From NCBI GenBank assembly GCA_035711865.1, contig DASTBT010000029.1:1-16287 (forward strand): a DNA stretch of 16,287 nt. Direction: 5' to 3'. Shown here piece after piece: positions 1 through 7,722 of this stretch. Below the pieces are notes generated by a model. The model had not been told where the DNA came from and did no database searches. It saw only the letters and a program-made list of their open reading frames with translations. Each line of letters opens with the position of its first letter. Positions within the stretch are counted from its first letter, which is position 1. This DNA is from JAOUEA01 sp035711865 (GTDB lineage Bacteria > Actinomycetota > UBA4738 > HRBIN12). The position numbers were made by a program, and so were the translations under genes.

Positions 1-1
1 C

Positions 2-445
2 GACCTGATCCCGCTCGACCTGATCGGGTTCGCGAAGGCGCTCAACCCGCTCGGTCCCCATCACGACTACCTGATGTCCAACGTCTTCGCCCAAGCCGAG
101 GCGCTCGCGTTCGGCAGGACGCCCGACGAGGTGCGCGCCGAGGGCACGCCCGAGGCCCTCGTGCCACCTCGCACGTTCGAGGGGAACCGGCCGACGACCA
201 CGATCCTCGCGGAGCGGCTGACCCCTCACACGCTGGGCACGCTGGTCGCGCTCTACGAGCACAACGTGTTCACGCAAGGCGCGATCTGGGGCATCGACTC
301 GTTCGATCAGTGGGGGGTGGAACTCGGGAAGGTGCTCGCGAAGCGGATCATCCCCGAGCTCACGGCCTCCGAGGAGACCGGCCTCGACCACGACGGGTCG
401 ACCAACGCGCTGATCAGGCGATACCGGGCGATGCGCGACGGCTGA
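2..445 (+). CDS. pgi: Glucose-6-phosphate isomerase, C-terminal part (5' end outside window)
   Basis: Cytoplasmic enzyme that interconverts glucose-6-phosphate and fructose-6-phosphate, linking glycolysis to the pentose phosphate pathway. Only the last ~147 residues are present; the reading frame is open from base 2. The family C-terminal blocks are clear: FAQAEALAFG, FEGNRPTTTIL, LYEHNVFTQG and FDQWGVELGK. The last contains the lysine that corresponds to the catalytic Lys of PGI. It ends with the expected STNALIRRYR tail. An internal ATG at 74 lies within the conserved domain and is not the start. The stop is 3 bp from the stop of convergent ctaG, so there is no space for an intergenic terminator. 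In Actinomycetota pgi often sits with tkt/tal and zwf; here the respiratory genes separate it from zwf. Confidence 0.96.
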   Translation, partial: DLIPLDLIGFAKALNPLGPHHDYLMSNVFAQAEALAFGRTPDEVRAEGTPEALVPPRTFEGNRPTTTILAERLTPHTLGTLVALYEHNVFTQGAIWGIDSFDQWGVELGKVLAKRIIPELTASEETGLDHDGSTNALIRRYRAMRDG

Positions 446-448
446 CGC

Positions 449-1309
449 TCATCCGTTCACGGCGTCGATGCGGGCTTCGAGCCGTCGCTGTCCCTCGTCC
501 TCCGCGCGTTTCCAGGCCACGGCCACCACCAGGATGGCGATCATCAGCGCGAGGTTTCCCGCCAGCCACATCTGCAGGGCCGCCCACCGCTGCTCGGTGA
601 GCGCCCGCGGTCCCCAGGGCGCGGGGAGCGCGGCATAGGAGGGGTAGAGGGGAGTGGTGCCTTGGTAGAGGGCGAGCGCCAGGAACGACATCAACGGCAT
701 CGCGAGGAACAGCGACAACATCCGCACCGGGTATGTGACGGGGTGCGGGTTCGGATCGCGCCCGACGATCGGCCACCAGTAGACGAGCGCCGCAACGATC
801 CACAGCGCGTGCTCGAGCGCGTGGACGGGCGAGCTGCGCAGCGACGCGTCGAACAGGGGCGACAGGTGGATCGCGAACGGCACCCCGACGAACAGCGACC
901 ACCCCACGATCGGATTGGAGAGGATCCGCGCGAGCGGGCTCCGCAGGACCCGGCCGATCCGCCGGCCGGTCGTCGGGGACGATGCCCGCAACGCGAGCGT
1001 GATGGGCGCTCCGAGAGCGAGCAGCGGCGGTGCGACGAACGTCAGCAGCAGGTGCTGCGTCATGTGCACGGAGAAGGAGGCATCCGCGTACGTGTCGACG
1101 GGCGAGAGCAGCGCGATCGCCAGCACGGCCAGGCCGCACCAGTACGCCGCGGTCCATCGGGCGGGGAACGGGGTGCCGGCGCGTCGTAGCCTGAGCAGCC
1201 CGGCCGCGTACAGCGAGGCGGCGGCGAGCAGCAGCGCCAGTGTCAGCGGATCACCCGGCCATGCACGCAGCCACGACCACGTGTCGGTGCCGGGAACCGA
1301 GAAGCCCAT
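449..1309 (-). CDS. ctaG: Cytochrome c oxidase assembly protein CtaG (caa3_CtaG family)
   Basis: Polytopic membrane protein of about 286 residues with roughly seven hydrophobic segments. This family assists maturation of aa3/caa3-type oxidases. The diagnostic block SVHMTQHLLLTFVAPPLL places His82 and His86 in one helix, followed by the APPLLALGAP turn; a second pair, His163 and His167, lies in PVHALEHALW. These histidines are plausible metal or heme ligands (inference). The ATG at 1309 is chosen because translation then begins MGFSVPGTDTW just before the first helix. The 78 residues further upstream are Arg/Pro-rich, not hydrophobic, and would overlap ctaE. It is a single-gene unit, divergent from ctaE and convergent with pgi. 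A weak -10-like GACGAT (1321-1316) lies 6 nt before the ATG. Adjacency to the full oxidase operon supports the role. Confidence 0.9.
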   Translation of the reverse strand: MGFSVPGTDTWSWLRAWPGDPLTLALLLAAASLYAAGLLRLRRAGTPFPARWTAAYWCGLAVLAIALLSPVDTYADASFSVHMTQHLLLTFVAPPLLALGAPITLALRASSPTTGRRIGRVLRSPLARILSNPIVGWSLFVGVPFAIHLSPLFDASLRSSPVHALEHALWIVAALVYWWPIVGRDPNPHPVTYPVRMLSLFLAMPLMSFLALALYQGTTPLYPSYAALPAPWGPRALTEQRWAALQMWLAGNLALMIAILVVAVAWKRAEDEGQRRLEARIDAVNG

Positions 1310-1371
1310 GGGTGAATCGTCCCACGCCGGAGCATTTGACGGCGTGCAGGGCAATCCACTTGAATCAGCCG
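1310..1371. promoter_or_regulatory. Divergent ctaG-ctaE promoter region
   Basis: This 62-bp intergenic region must hold the promoters of both ctaG (leftward) and ctaE (rightward). Rightward, TTGACG (1336-1341), an 18-bp spacer and TTGAAT (1360-1365) form a recognisable sigma-70-type promoter. Leftward, only a weak GACGAT (1321-1316) is seen, without a -35. I found no convincing inverted-repeat operator. Confidence 0.45.
1336..1365 (+). promoter_or_regulatory. Candidate promoter of the ctaE-qcr-cta-zwf operon
   Basis: The -35 TTGACG lies at 1336-1341 and the -10 TTGAAT at 1360-1365, with an 18-bp spacer. The -10 ends 6 nt before the GTG at 1372, so the predicted transcription start coincides with the start codon, as in leaderless actinobacterial mRNAs. 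No Shine-Dalgarno sequence precedes that GTG, which fits. The -10 match is 4 of 6. Confidence 0.45.
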
Positions 1372-1953
1372 GTGACCCTGGACGAGGTGACTGCTGCGCG
1401 CTCGGCCCCGGCGTCGGCCTCGCCTGTCCGCTTCGGCACGATCCTGTTCCTCTCGTCTGAGCTGTTGTTGTTCGGAGGGTTGTTCGCCGCCTATTTCGGT
1501 CTGCGGTCCCGGACCACGCCGTGGCCGCCCGAGGGGGCCACACCCGACGTCGCGCTCGCGGCCTTCGGCACCGGTCTGCTCATGGTCTCGAGCCTCTGCC
1601 TGGCGCGCGGTCTCGGGCACGCGGCGACGGGGAACCTGGCAGGGCTCCGACGGTGGACCCTCGTCACGATGGCGTTCGGCATCGGGTTCTTGGCGATGGA
1701 GGCATGGGACTGGACGCACGTGGACTTCACGATCTCGAGCCATCCCTACGGCACGATGTACTACACGCTGACCGGCATCCACGGCCTTCACGTGCTCGCG
1801 GGCTTGCTGGTGCTGGTCGTGCTGCTGATCCGTTCCTACCAGGGGGCCTACGACACCGGCCGGCTCGACGGAGCGCACTCCATGGCCTACTACTGGCAGT
1901 TCTGCGACGCGACCTGGTTGCTGATCTTCCTGGTGGTGTTCGTGCTGCGATGA
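1372..1953 (+). CDS. ctaE: Cytochrome c oxidase subunit III
   Basis: Subunit III of the aa3 oxidase, an integral membrane protein that binds subunit I. About 193 residues with five predicted helices, matching the short five-helix actinobacterial form. Family blocks seen: GTILFLSSELLLFGGLF in helix 1, the acidic MEAWDWTH in helix 3, YTLTGIHGLHVLAGL, and SMAYYWQFCDATWL before the last helix. The start is uncertain: GTG 1372 is preferred for length and for the -10 six nt upstream; TTG 1360 and GTG 1387 are in-frame alternatives. The frame is open to 1240, but that extension is not hydrophobic and overlaps ctaG. The stop overlaps the qcrC start (ATGA). It heads the operon, as ctaE does upstream of qcrCAB in many Actinomycetota. 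Confidence 0.93.
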   Translation: MTLDEVTAARSAPASASPVRFGTILFLSSELLLFGGLFAAYFGLRSRTTPWPPEGATPDVALAAFGTGLLMVSSLCLARGLGHAATGNLAGLRRWTLVTMAFGIGFLAMEAWDWTHVDFTISSHPYGTMYYTLTGIHGLHVLAGLLVLVVLLIRSYQGAYDTGRLDGAHSMAYYWQFCDATWLLIFLVVFVLR

Positions 1954-2711
1954 CCCGGAAGTCCGCCGAAGCCCGCCTGCTGTCCCGCGTGTTGCGCATC
2001 GGGCTGGTGCTCGTGGTGGGGGGGCAGATCCTCTGGTCGTTCCGTCCGGCTCCGGGTCAGGCGCTCTCGCAGGCCGGCGAGCAGGGCAGGGCCCTGTACG
2101 AGGCGAGCTGCTCCACGTGTCACGGCCTGCAGGCGGAGGGCACGGTGAACGGTCCGAGCCTGCAGGGTTCGGGCTCGGCGGCCGTGAGCTTCATGCTCAC
2201 GTCCGGGCGCATGCCGTTGGCTGCGCCGGGGGATCAGCCAACGCGGCAGCCGCCCAAGTTCGACGACGAGCAGATCGACGCCATCGTCGCCTACCTCGCG
2301 GAGATCGCTCCGGGGGGGCCGCCCATCCCGAGCGTCGACACATCGAAGGGCTCCCTGGCCGAGGGCTCGGCGCTCTTCCTCGACAACTGCTCGGGTTGCC
2401 ATTCCGCCGCGGGCGTCGGGGACTCGGTGGGCGGCGGGCAGATCGCGCCGAACCTCATGCCGGCGACGGCCACCCAGATCGGCGAGGCGGCCAGGATCGG
2501 ACCGGGGCTCATGCCGGTCTTCGACGAGGACAACCTCTCCGAGCAGGACCTGAACTCGATCGCCGCCTACTTGCACTGGTTGCGGGACAACGGCGACGAG
2601 GGCGGGCTCCAGCTCGGTCGCGTGGGCGCGGTCGCCGAAGGGCTCGTGGCGTTCGTCGTCGGGCTCGGTCTGCTGTTCCTGGTCGTGCGGCTCACCGGGA
2701 GCAAGGTGTGA
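1950..2711 (+). CDS. qcrC: Diheme cytochrome c subunit of the bc1 complex
   Basis: Membrane-anchored cytochrome cc subunit. In Actinomycetota it replaces cytochrome c1 plus soluble cytochrome c and passes electrons straight to the CuA site of the oxidase. 253 residues: an N-terminal signal/anchor helix (about 15-31), a first c domain with heme motif CSTCH (54-58) and candidate axial Met88 in GRMPL, a second c domain with CSGCH (147-151) and Met188 in GLMPVF, then a C-terminal helix (about 223-247) as in QcrC. ATG 1950 overlaps the ctaE stop by 4 bp. No good Shine-Dalgarno precedes it, so translation is probably coupled. The two-heme, C-terminally anchored architecture is diagnostic. Confidence 0.95.
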   Translation: MTRKSAEARLLSRVLRIGLVLVVGGQILWSFRPAPGQALSQAGEQGRALYEASCSTCHGLQAEGTVNGPSLQGSGSAAVSFMLTSGRMPLAAPGDQPTRQPPKFDDEQIDAIVAYLAEIAPGGPPIPSVDTSKGSLAEGSALFLDNCSGCHSAAGVGDSVGGGQIAPNLMPATATQIGEAARIGPGLMPVFDEDNLSEQDLNSIAAYLHWLRDNGDEGGLQLGRVGAVAEGLVAFVVGLGLLFLVVRLTGSKV

Positions 2712-3556
2712 CCAGGCCCGATCGCGTCGTCGCGGGGTCGTTCGTCGTTGCGATCCTCGCTGCCTTCGGCCTCTTCTTCGTCTACCTCCGGGGCGGGCAG
2801 ACCCAGCTCGAAGGTGCTCTGCTCTTCCTGACGTTGGGAGGCATCGGGGTCGGGCTGCTGGTATGGGCGAAGCGGCTGATGCCGCAGATCGTCGACGAGA
2901 CCCAGTCGCGCCACCACGCACCGGTCGCCGAGCAGGACCAGCAGGAGGCCGCCGAGACCGTGATGGGCGGGGTCGACGAGCTCAAGCGCCGCACGTTCCT
3001 CTCACGCCTGCTGGTCGGAGCCGCCGGCGCGCTCGGCCTCGCCGCGTTGTTCCCGATCCGCTCGCTGGGGCAGGTTCCCGGGGACACGCCCTTCTTCACG
3101 AAGTGGAAGCGGGGCTCTCGGCTCGTCGACGTCGGCGGGAACGTCGTCACGACCGACACGCTGAACGTCGACTCGTTCACCACGGTGTTCCCCGAGGGGT
3201 CTGTGGGCTCGGCGGACTCCCAGGCCGTGCTCATCAAGGTGGAGCCCGACCTGCTGCAGCTCCCCGCCGACCGGGCCGAGGGGGCTCCGGAGGGGCTCGT
3301 CTGCTACTCGAAGGTCTGCACGCACGCCGGATGTCCGCTCGGCCTCTACCTGGCGGCCGATCACGAGCTGCGGTGCCCGTGCCATCAGTCCACGTTCAAC
3401 GTGCTGAACGGCGCCAAGCCGGTCTACGGGCCGGCGCCGAGACCCCTGCCGCAGCTGCTGATCGAGGTGGACGACGACGGATCGCTCGTCGCGAGGGGTG
3501 ACTTCACCGAACCGGTCGGACCGGCGTTCTGGAACATCACGGACGGTCCGCCATGA
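2708..3556 (+). CDS. qcrA: Rieske iron-sulfur subunit of the bc1 complex
   Basis: Carries electrons from quinol at the Qo site to QcrC. 282 residues with three N-terminal membrane helices (about 8-27, 37-54 and 97-115), the actinobacterial arrangement rather than the usual single helix. The Rieske domain has box 1 CTHAGC (204-209) and box 2 CPCH (223-226). Cys204, His206, Cys223 and His226 should hold the 2Fe-2S cluster, and Cys209-Cys225 form the family disulfide. The GTG start at 2708 overlaps the qcrC stop (GTGA) and has a GGGAG-like ribosome site just upstream; the frame stays open far upstream, but that part lies inside qcrC. Order qcrC-qcrA-qcrB is the standard actinobacterial one. Confidence 0.96.
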   Translation: MTRPDRVVAGSFVVAILAAFGLFFVYLRGGQTQLEGALLFLTLGGIGVGLLVWAKRLMPQIVDETQSRHHAPVAEQDQQEAAETVMGGVDELKRRTFLSRLLVGAAGALGLAALFPIRSLGQVPGDTPFFTKWKRGSRLVDVGGNVVTTDTLNVDSFTTVFPEGSVGSADSQAVLIKVEPDLLQLPADRAEGAPEGLVCYSKVCTHAGCPLGLYLAADHELRCPCHQSTFNVLNGAKPVYGPAPRPLPQLLIEVDDDGSLVARGDFTEPVGPAFWNITDGPP

Positions 3557-4965
3557 TCTCGAAGCGTCTCGTCGAAGGGGTCGACGACCGGCTCGACGCC
3601 AGCTCGTTCATCGCACGGAACCTGAAGAAGGTCTTTCCCGATCATTGGTCGTTCATGTTGGGCGAGCTCGCGCTCTACAGCTTCATCTTGCTGATCCTCA
3701 CCGGCACGTTCCTAGCGATGTTCTACGTCGCGTCGCCGGACCAGATCACGTACCGGGGCCCGTACGAGCCGCTGCAGGGCCGGTCGGTCTCGCTCGCCTA
3801 CAACTCCGTGCTGCACCTGTCGTTCGAGGTGCGGGCCGGCCTCGTGATGCGGCAGACCCACCACTGGTCGGCCCTGGTGTTCATGGCCGCGATCGTGGCG
3901 CACATGCTCCGGGTCTTCTTCACGGGCGCCTTCCGCAAACCCAGGGAGATGAGCTGGCTCTTGGGCGTCGGCTTGGTCGTCAGCGGCATCGGTGCCGGCT
4001 TCACGGGCTACTCGCTGCCCGACGACCTGCTTTCCGGCGTCGGACTCCGCATCGCCTACTCGATCGCGCAATCGATCCCGTTCGTCGGGAACTGGCTCGC
4101 GAGTGTCTTCTTCGGCGGGGAGTTCCCCGGCACGGCCCTGCTGCCACGACTGCTCGCCCTGCACATCTTCATCATCCCGCTCGCGATCCTCGGGCTGATG
4201 TCGGCGCACCTGGCCATCGTGTGGCACCAGACGCACACCCAGTTCAAGGGGCCCGGCCGCACGAACGAGACCGTCACCGGCACGCCGGTCTGGCCGAAGT
4301 TCGCCCTGAAGTCGGTGGGGCTCGGCTTCGTCACGTTCGGCGTGCTCACGCTCCTCGGCGGTCTCTTCCAGATCAACCCGGTGTGGTTCTACGGCCCGTA
4401 CGTGCCCTATTCGGGCCCGTCGCCGAGCCAGCCCGACTGGTACGCGGGCTGGCTCGAGGGGCTGCTGCGGCTCTGGCCGAACTGGGAGTTCACGATCTTC
4501 GGCGTCACGATCGGCGAGCTGTTCCTTCCCGCGATCGTGGTGCCGGGCATCATGTTCACCCTGCTCGCGGCCTGGCCGTTCCTCGAGGCGAGGTTCTCGG
4601 GTGACCGTGGGTGGCACAACTTCGCCCAGAAGCCCCGTGAGGCGCCGCTGCGAAGCGGGCTCGGCGCGGCCGCTGTGGCGCTCATGGTCGTGCTGTTCCT
4701 GGCCGGCAGCAACGACGTGCTCGCGAAGTACCTGCAGATCGAGGTGGATACGTTCAACACCGTGCTGCGGTGGTCGGCGTTCGTGCTGCCGGTGGTGGCC
4801 GGGGTGGCGACGTTCCTCGTGTGCCGCGATCTGCACGACCGGCCGCGCAGCCCCATCGCGCGGCCGGAAGCGATGACGGTTCGGCGGACGACGGCAGGCG
4901 GCTTCGAGGAGCTCCACGAGCCGCGAGCGGGCGCCCCGGCCGACGACGAGGTGCGGTCTCCGTGA
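3553..4965 (+). CDS. qcrB: Cytochrome b subunit of the bc1 complex
   Basis: Diheme, quinol-oxidising membrane subunit of complex III. 470 residues with the N-terminal four-helix heme b domain and the C-terminal Qo region fused. Heme ligands are probably His103 and His117 (14 apart, helix B) and His204 and His219 (15 apart, helix D). The 15 spacing in helix D is the cytochrome b6-like pattern found in Gram-positive lineages. Other family features are GYSLPDDLLSG, the RKPRE loop, and PDWY (294-297) in place of the usual PEWY Qo motif. The hydrophilic tail after the last helix (from ~425) is low in conservation. ATG 3553 overlaps the qcrA stop by 4 bp. It is somewhat shorter than the ~540 residues of mycobacterial QcrB. 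Confidence 0.96.
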   Translation: MISKRLVEGVDDRLDASSFIARNLKKVFPDHWSFMLGELALYSFILLILTGTFLAMFYVASPDQITYRGPYEPLQGRSVSLAYNSVLHLSFEVRAGLVMRQTHHWSALVFMAAIVAHMLRVFFTGAFRKPREMSWLLGVGLVVSGIGAGFTGYSLPDDLLSGVGLRIAYSIAQSIPFVGNWLASVFFGGEFPGTALLPRLLALHIFIIPLAILGLMSAHLAIVWHQTHTQFKGPGRTNETVTGTPVWPKFALKSVGLGFVTFGVLTLLGGLFQINPVWFYGPYVPYSGPSPSQPDWYAGWLEGLLRLWPNWEFTIFGVTIGELFLPAIVVPGIMFTLLAAWPFLEARFSGDRGWHNFAQKPREAPLRSGLGAAAVALMVVLFLAGSNDVLAKYLQIEVDTFNTVLRWSAFVLPVVAGVATFLVCRDLHDRPRSPIARPEAMTVRRTTAGGFEELHEPRAGAPADDEVRSP

Positions 4966-5711
4966 GGCGCGGTCGCCCGGTCCTCACGATCTCGGCCTGC
5001 GTGACGGCTGCCCTGTTCGTGGGGGCCTGCTCGGGCTCGTTCGGCATGCCTCGCGGCGCGAGCGAGCAGGCTCAGGAGACGTTCCAGAACTGGCAGATCT
5101 TCTTCATCGCGGCGATCCCCGTCGCCGGCATCGTGTACGTGTTGATCGCGTGGTCGATCGTGCGGTACCGACGGCGTCGGTCGGATCCTCCGGGCGCTCT
5201 GGGGTCGCAACGCACCGAGAACCTTCCCGCCGAGGTCGTCTACACGGCGGTGCCGGTCATGATCGTGGTGGCGTTGTTCGTGCTCGCGATCCGCACCGAT
5301 GATCGGGTGACGGCGATCTCACCCGATCCGGACCTGGTCGTTCACGTCGAGGCCTTCGCCTGGGGATGGCGGTTCACCTATCCCGACGGGGAGACCGTCG
5401 TGAGCCCGCCGAGCGGTGAAGACGCCGAGTGGCCCGTGATGGTGCTGCCCCACGGCGAGACCACCCGGATCTCGCTGACGTCGAACGACACGATCCATGC
5501 CTTCTGGGTCCCCGAGTTCCTGTACAAGCACGACGCGATCCCAGGCCGGACGTTCGAGTTCGACGTGACGCCGACCGAGTTGGGCACGTTCCAGGGTCAC
5601 TGCGCCGAGTTCTGTGGGCTGAACCACGCCTACATGAATTTCGAGGTGCAGGTCGTGAGCCGACGGGACTTCGACGCCTGGCTCGGGCAGCAGGAGCAGG
5701 TGCCCGCATGA
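4962..5711 (+). CDS. ctaC: Cytochrome c oxidase subunit II (CuA subunit), lipoprotein
   Basis: Receives electrons from QcrC through the binuclear CuA centre. 249 residues. The N-terminus is a lipoprotein signal with a lipobox ending VGAC (Cys23). Two membrane helices follow (about 46-65 and 86-106), then the extracytoplasmic cupredoxin domain. All CuA ligands are present: His179 in HAFWVPEF, and Cys214, Glu216, Cys218, His222 and Met225 in the block CAEFCGLNHAYM. The aromatic FAWGW patch used for electron entry is present. GTG 4962 overlaps the qcrB stop (GTGA). The frame is open upstream, but that part lies in the qcrB tail and has no membrane or signal character. Confidence 0.95.
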   Translation: MRRGRPVLTISACVTAALFVGACSGSFGMPRGASEQAQETFQNWQIFFIAAIPVAGIVYVLIAWSIVRYRRRRSDPPGALGSQRTENLPAEVVYTAVPVMIVVALFVLAIRTDDRVTAISPDPDLVVHVEAFAWGWRFTYPDGETVVSPPSGEDAEWPVMVLPHGETTRISLTSNDTIHAFWVPEFLYKHDAIPGRTFEFDVTPTELGTFQGHCAEFCGLNHAYMNFEVQVVSRRDFDAWLGQQEQVPA

Positions 5712-7342
5712 CGACGATCCTCGACCGCCGCCGGCAGGCCCCCTCCCCCCGTCGCGGGCCCGGAGTGGTGCATCGGCTCGTCTCCACCGACCACAAGAAC
5801 ATCGGCATCCTCTACTGCGTCTCGGCGTTCGTGTTCTTCCTGGTCGGCGGATCCCTCGCCGAGGTGATGCGCCTCGAGCTGATGGAACCGTCCCGCCAGA
5901 TCGTCTCCAACGAGGCGTACAACACCCTGTTCACGATCCACGGCACGGTGATGATCTTCCTGTTCGTGGCGCCGTTCGCGACCGGGCTGGCCAACTACCT
6001 CATCCCGCTGCAGGTCGGGGCGCCAGACATGGCGTTCCCTCGCCTCAACCTGTCGTCGTTCTACTTCTACATCGGCGGAGGCATCCTGGTGTTGCTGGCC
6101 GGTGTGGCAGCGGCGGGGCAGGCCGCCGCGATGGGCTGGACCGCGTACCCGCCGCTCTCGGAGATCAGGCTGTCGCCCGGGGTCGGCCCGGACCTGTGGA
6201 TCCTGGGGCTCGTGCTCGTCGTGATCTCCAACGTGCTGAACGGCGTGAACATCTTGACCACCGTCTTCCTCATGCGCGCTCCGGGCATGACGATGTGGCG
6301 GCTGCCGGTCTTCACCTGGAACATGGTCGTGGTGGCGATCCTGGGGCTCGTCGCCTTCCCGCCCGCCGCCGCGGGTCTCACGCTCCTGCTGATCGGGCGC
6401 CGGCTCGGTGGCCTGGTCTACGACGCGGCCGCGGGAGGCGACCCGACGATCTACCAGCACCTGTTCTGGTTCCTCGGCCACCCCGAGGTCTACATCCTGA
6501 TCCTGCCGTTCTTCGGCGTGATCACCGAGATCATCCCGGTGTTCTCGCGCAAGCCACTGTTCGGCTACACGGGGTTCCTGCTGGCCACGCTCACGATCGG
6601 CATGTTGTCGACCGGCGTCTGGGCACATCACATGTTCACGACCGGGGTGATCGACAACCCGTTCTTCGCCGCCATGACGTTGCTGATCGCGGTGCCCACA
6701 GGGGTGAAGTTCTTCAACTGGATCGGGTCGATGTGGGGGGGCAAGATCTGGTTCGCCGTACCGATGCTCTTCTCGATCGGGTTCATGCTCAACTTCCTGA
6801 TCGGCGGGGTCACCGGCGTGATGCTCGCCTCACCGGCGCTCGACTACCAGGCGCACGACACCTACTTCGTCGTGGCGCACTTCCACTACACGATGCTCGG
6901 CGGCTCGGTGTTCGGCATCTTCGCGGCGATCTACTTCTGGTTCCCGAAGATGACCGGCGTGATGCTGTCGGAGAAGCTCGGCCGGGTCGTCTTCGCGATG
7001 CTGTTGGTGGGGTTCAACCTGACGTTCTGGCCCCAGTTCGTGCTGGGACAGCGCGGCATGCCGCGACGGTACGTCGACTACGCGAGCGGGCTGGGCTACG
7101 ACACTCCGAACCTCGTCTCATCGATCGGGGCGTACCTGTTGGGGGTCGCCGTGACGGTCTTCCTCGTCGACGTTTGGCGGTCGCTGCGACGCCGCACGCC
7201 GGCGGGCGACGATCCGTGGGGCGGATACTCGCTCGAGTGGGCGACCTCCTCGCCACCTCCGGAGCACAACTTCGACGAGCTCCCGACGATCCGCTCCCTG
7301 CGTCCGGCGTTCGACCGAGAGCACCCGGAGCTCGTGCCGTGA
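5708..7342 (+). CDS. ctaD: Cytochrome c oxidase subunit I (aa3-type)
   Basis: Catalytic subunit of the heme-copper oxidase, reducing O2 to water with proton pumping. 544 residues, about twelve helices. Seen: heme a ligand His78 in TIHGTVMIF; D-channel entry block GAPDMAFPRLN; the A-family GHPEVY (257-262), with CuB His258, the proton-gating Glu260 and the cross-linked Tyr262; the CuB pair His307-His308 in WAHHMF; K-channel Lys334 in GVKFFNW; and the heme pair His391/His393 in VAHFHYTM. The C-terminus has the GLGYDTPN and EWATSSPPPEHNF blocks of the family. ATG 5708 overlaps the ctaC stop by 4 bp, with AGGAG about 11 nt upstream. Everything expected of a functional A-type pump is intact. Confidence 0.97.
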   Translation: MTTILDRRRQAPSPRRGPGVVHRLVSTDHKNIGILYCVSAFVFFLVGGSLAEVMRLELMEPSRQIVSNEAYNTLFTIHGTVMIFLFVAPFATGLANYLIPLQVGAPDMAFPRLNLSSFYFYIGGGILVLLAGVAAAGQAAAMGWTAYPPLSEIRLSPGVGPDLWILGLVLVVISNVLNGVNILTTVFLMRAPGMTMWRLPVFTWNMVVVAILGLVAFPPAAAGLTLLLIGRRLGGLVYDAAAGGDPTIYQHLFWFLGHPEVYILILPFFGVITEIIPVFSRKPLFGYTGFLLATLTIGMLSTGVWAHHMFTTGVIDNPFFAAMTLLIAVPTGVKFFNWIGSMWGGKIWFAVPMLFSIGFMLNFLIGGVTGVMLASPALDYQAHDTYFVVAHFHYTMLGGSVFGIFAAIYFWFPKMTGVMLSEKLGRVVFAMLLVGFNLTFWPQFVLGQRGMPRRYVDYASGLGYDTPNLVSSIGAYLLGVAVTVFLVDVWRSLRRRTPAGDDPWGGYSLEWATSSPPPEHNFDELPTIRSLRPAFDREHPELVP

Positions 7343-7722
7343 GGGTCGCGACGCGCTATTTCGTGCTGCTCTTCCTGTTCGCCTCGGTCGCCGGCATCGT
7401 GTACTGGTTCGTCACGTACGAGGCCATCGGCACCGTCCTCTTGCTCGGGTTCGCCTGCACTCCCGCGATCATCGTCGTCTACGCGATCCGTCACGGCTCG
7501 ATGAGCGAGCGTCCGCCCGAGGACGATGCCGAGGCCGATCCGGCGACCGAGGCGGGAGAGGTGCTCGGTCCGTTCCCGGCGGAGACGGTCTGGCCGATCT
7601 TCCTGGTGCTGGGAACGATCGTGACCGGAGCCAGCCTCGTCTACGGCCTGATCCTGGTGCCGGTGGGTGCGGCGCTGCTGATCTGGGCCGTGCTCGGGTT
7701 CACGAGGGAGAGCCGTGGCTGA
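7339..7722 (+). CDS. ctaF: Cytochrome c oxidase subunit IV, actinobacterial type
   Basis: Small membrane subunit, 127 residues. It has two helices near the N-terminus (about 6-24 and 31-49), a short acidic loop (PPEDDAEADPATEAGE), a PFPAETVWPIF block, and two closely spaced helices (about 78-96 and 99-117). This layout, the length and the place directly after ctaD match the actinobacterial cytochrome c oxidase subunit IV family, an accessory subunit of the supercomplex. GTG 7339 overlaps the ctaD stop (GTGA), with GGAG 8 nt upstream. Its 3' end overlaps zwf by 8 bp, physically joining the respiratory block to the pentose phosphate block. Assignment rests more on context and topology than on catalytic residues, since the family has none. 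Confidence 0.85.
   Translation: MRVATRYFVLLFLFASVAGIVYWFVTYEAIGTVLLLGFACTPAIIVVYAIRHGSMSERPPEDDAEADPATEAGEVLGPFPAETVWPIFLVLGTIVTGASLVYGLILVPVGAALLIWAVLGFTRESRG
7705..7710 (+). promoter_or_regulatory. Shine-Dalgarno site of zwf
   Basis: AGGGAG lies 4 nt before the GTG at 7715, inside the 3' end of ctaF. It fixes the zwf start and indicates translation from a shared transcript with the oxidase genes. Confidence 0.6.

Noticed and set aside
1240..1371. Upstream extension of ctaE from ATG 1240
   Set aside because: It overlaps the ctaG 5' end and gives a Cys/Arg/Pro-rich stretch unlike any subunit III N-terminus. The promoter-like sequence before GTG 1372 favours the shorter form.
1310..1543. 78-residue N-terminal extension of ctaG
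   Set aside because: It would overlap ctaE coding sequence and is Arg/Pro/Thr-rich with no helix or signal. The ATG at 1309 places the first helix normally.
2117..2707. Long N-terminal extension of qcrA in an open frame
   Set aside because: It lies wholly inside qcrC in another frame and is Gly/Arg-rich. The GTGA junction at 2708-2711 and the three-helix N-terminus define the real start.
3712..4917. A 401-codon minus-strand frame opposite qcrB
   Set aside because: Charged, Arg/Glu/His/Gln-rich composition typical of the antisense of a hydrophobic membrane protein gene; no family resemblance.
5630..6631. A 333-codon minus-strand frame opposite ctaD
   Set aside because: Same antisense artefact as opposite qcrB; ctaD has every catalytic residue.
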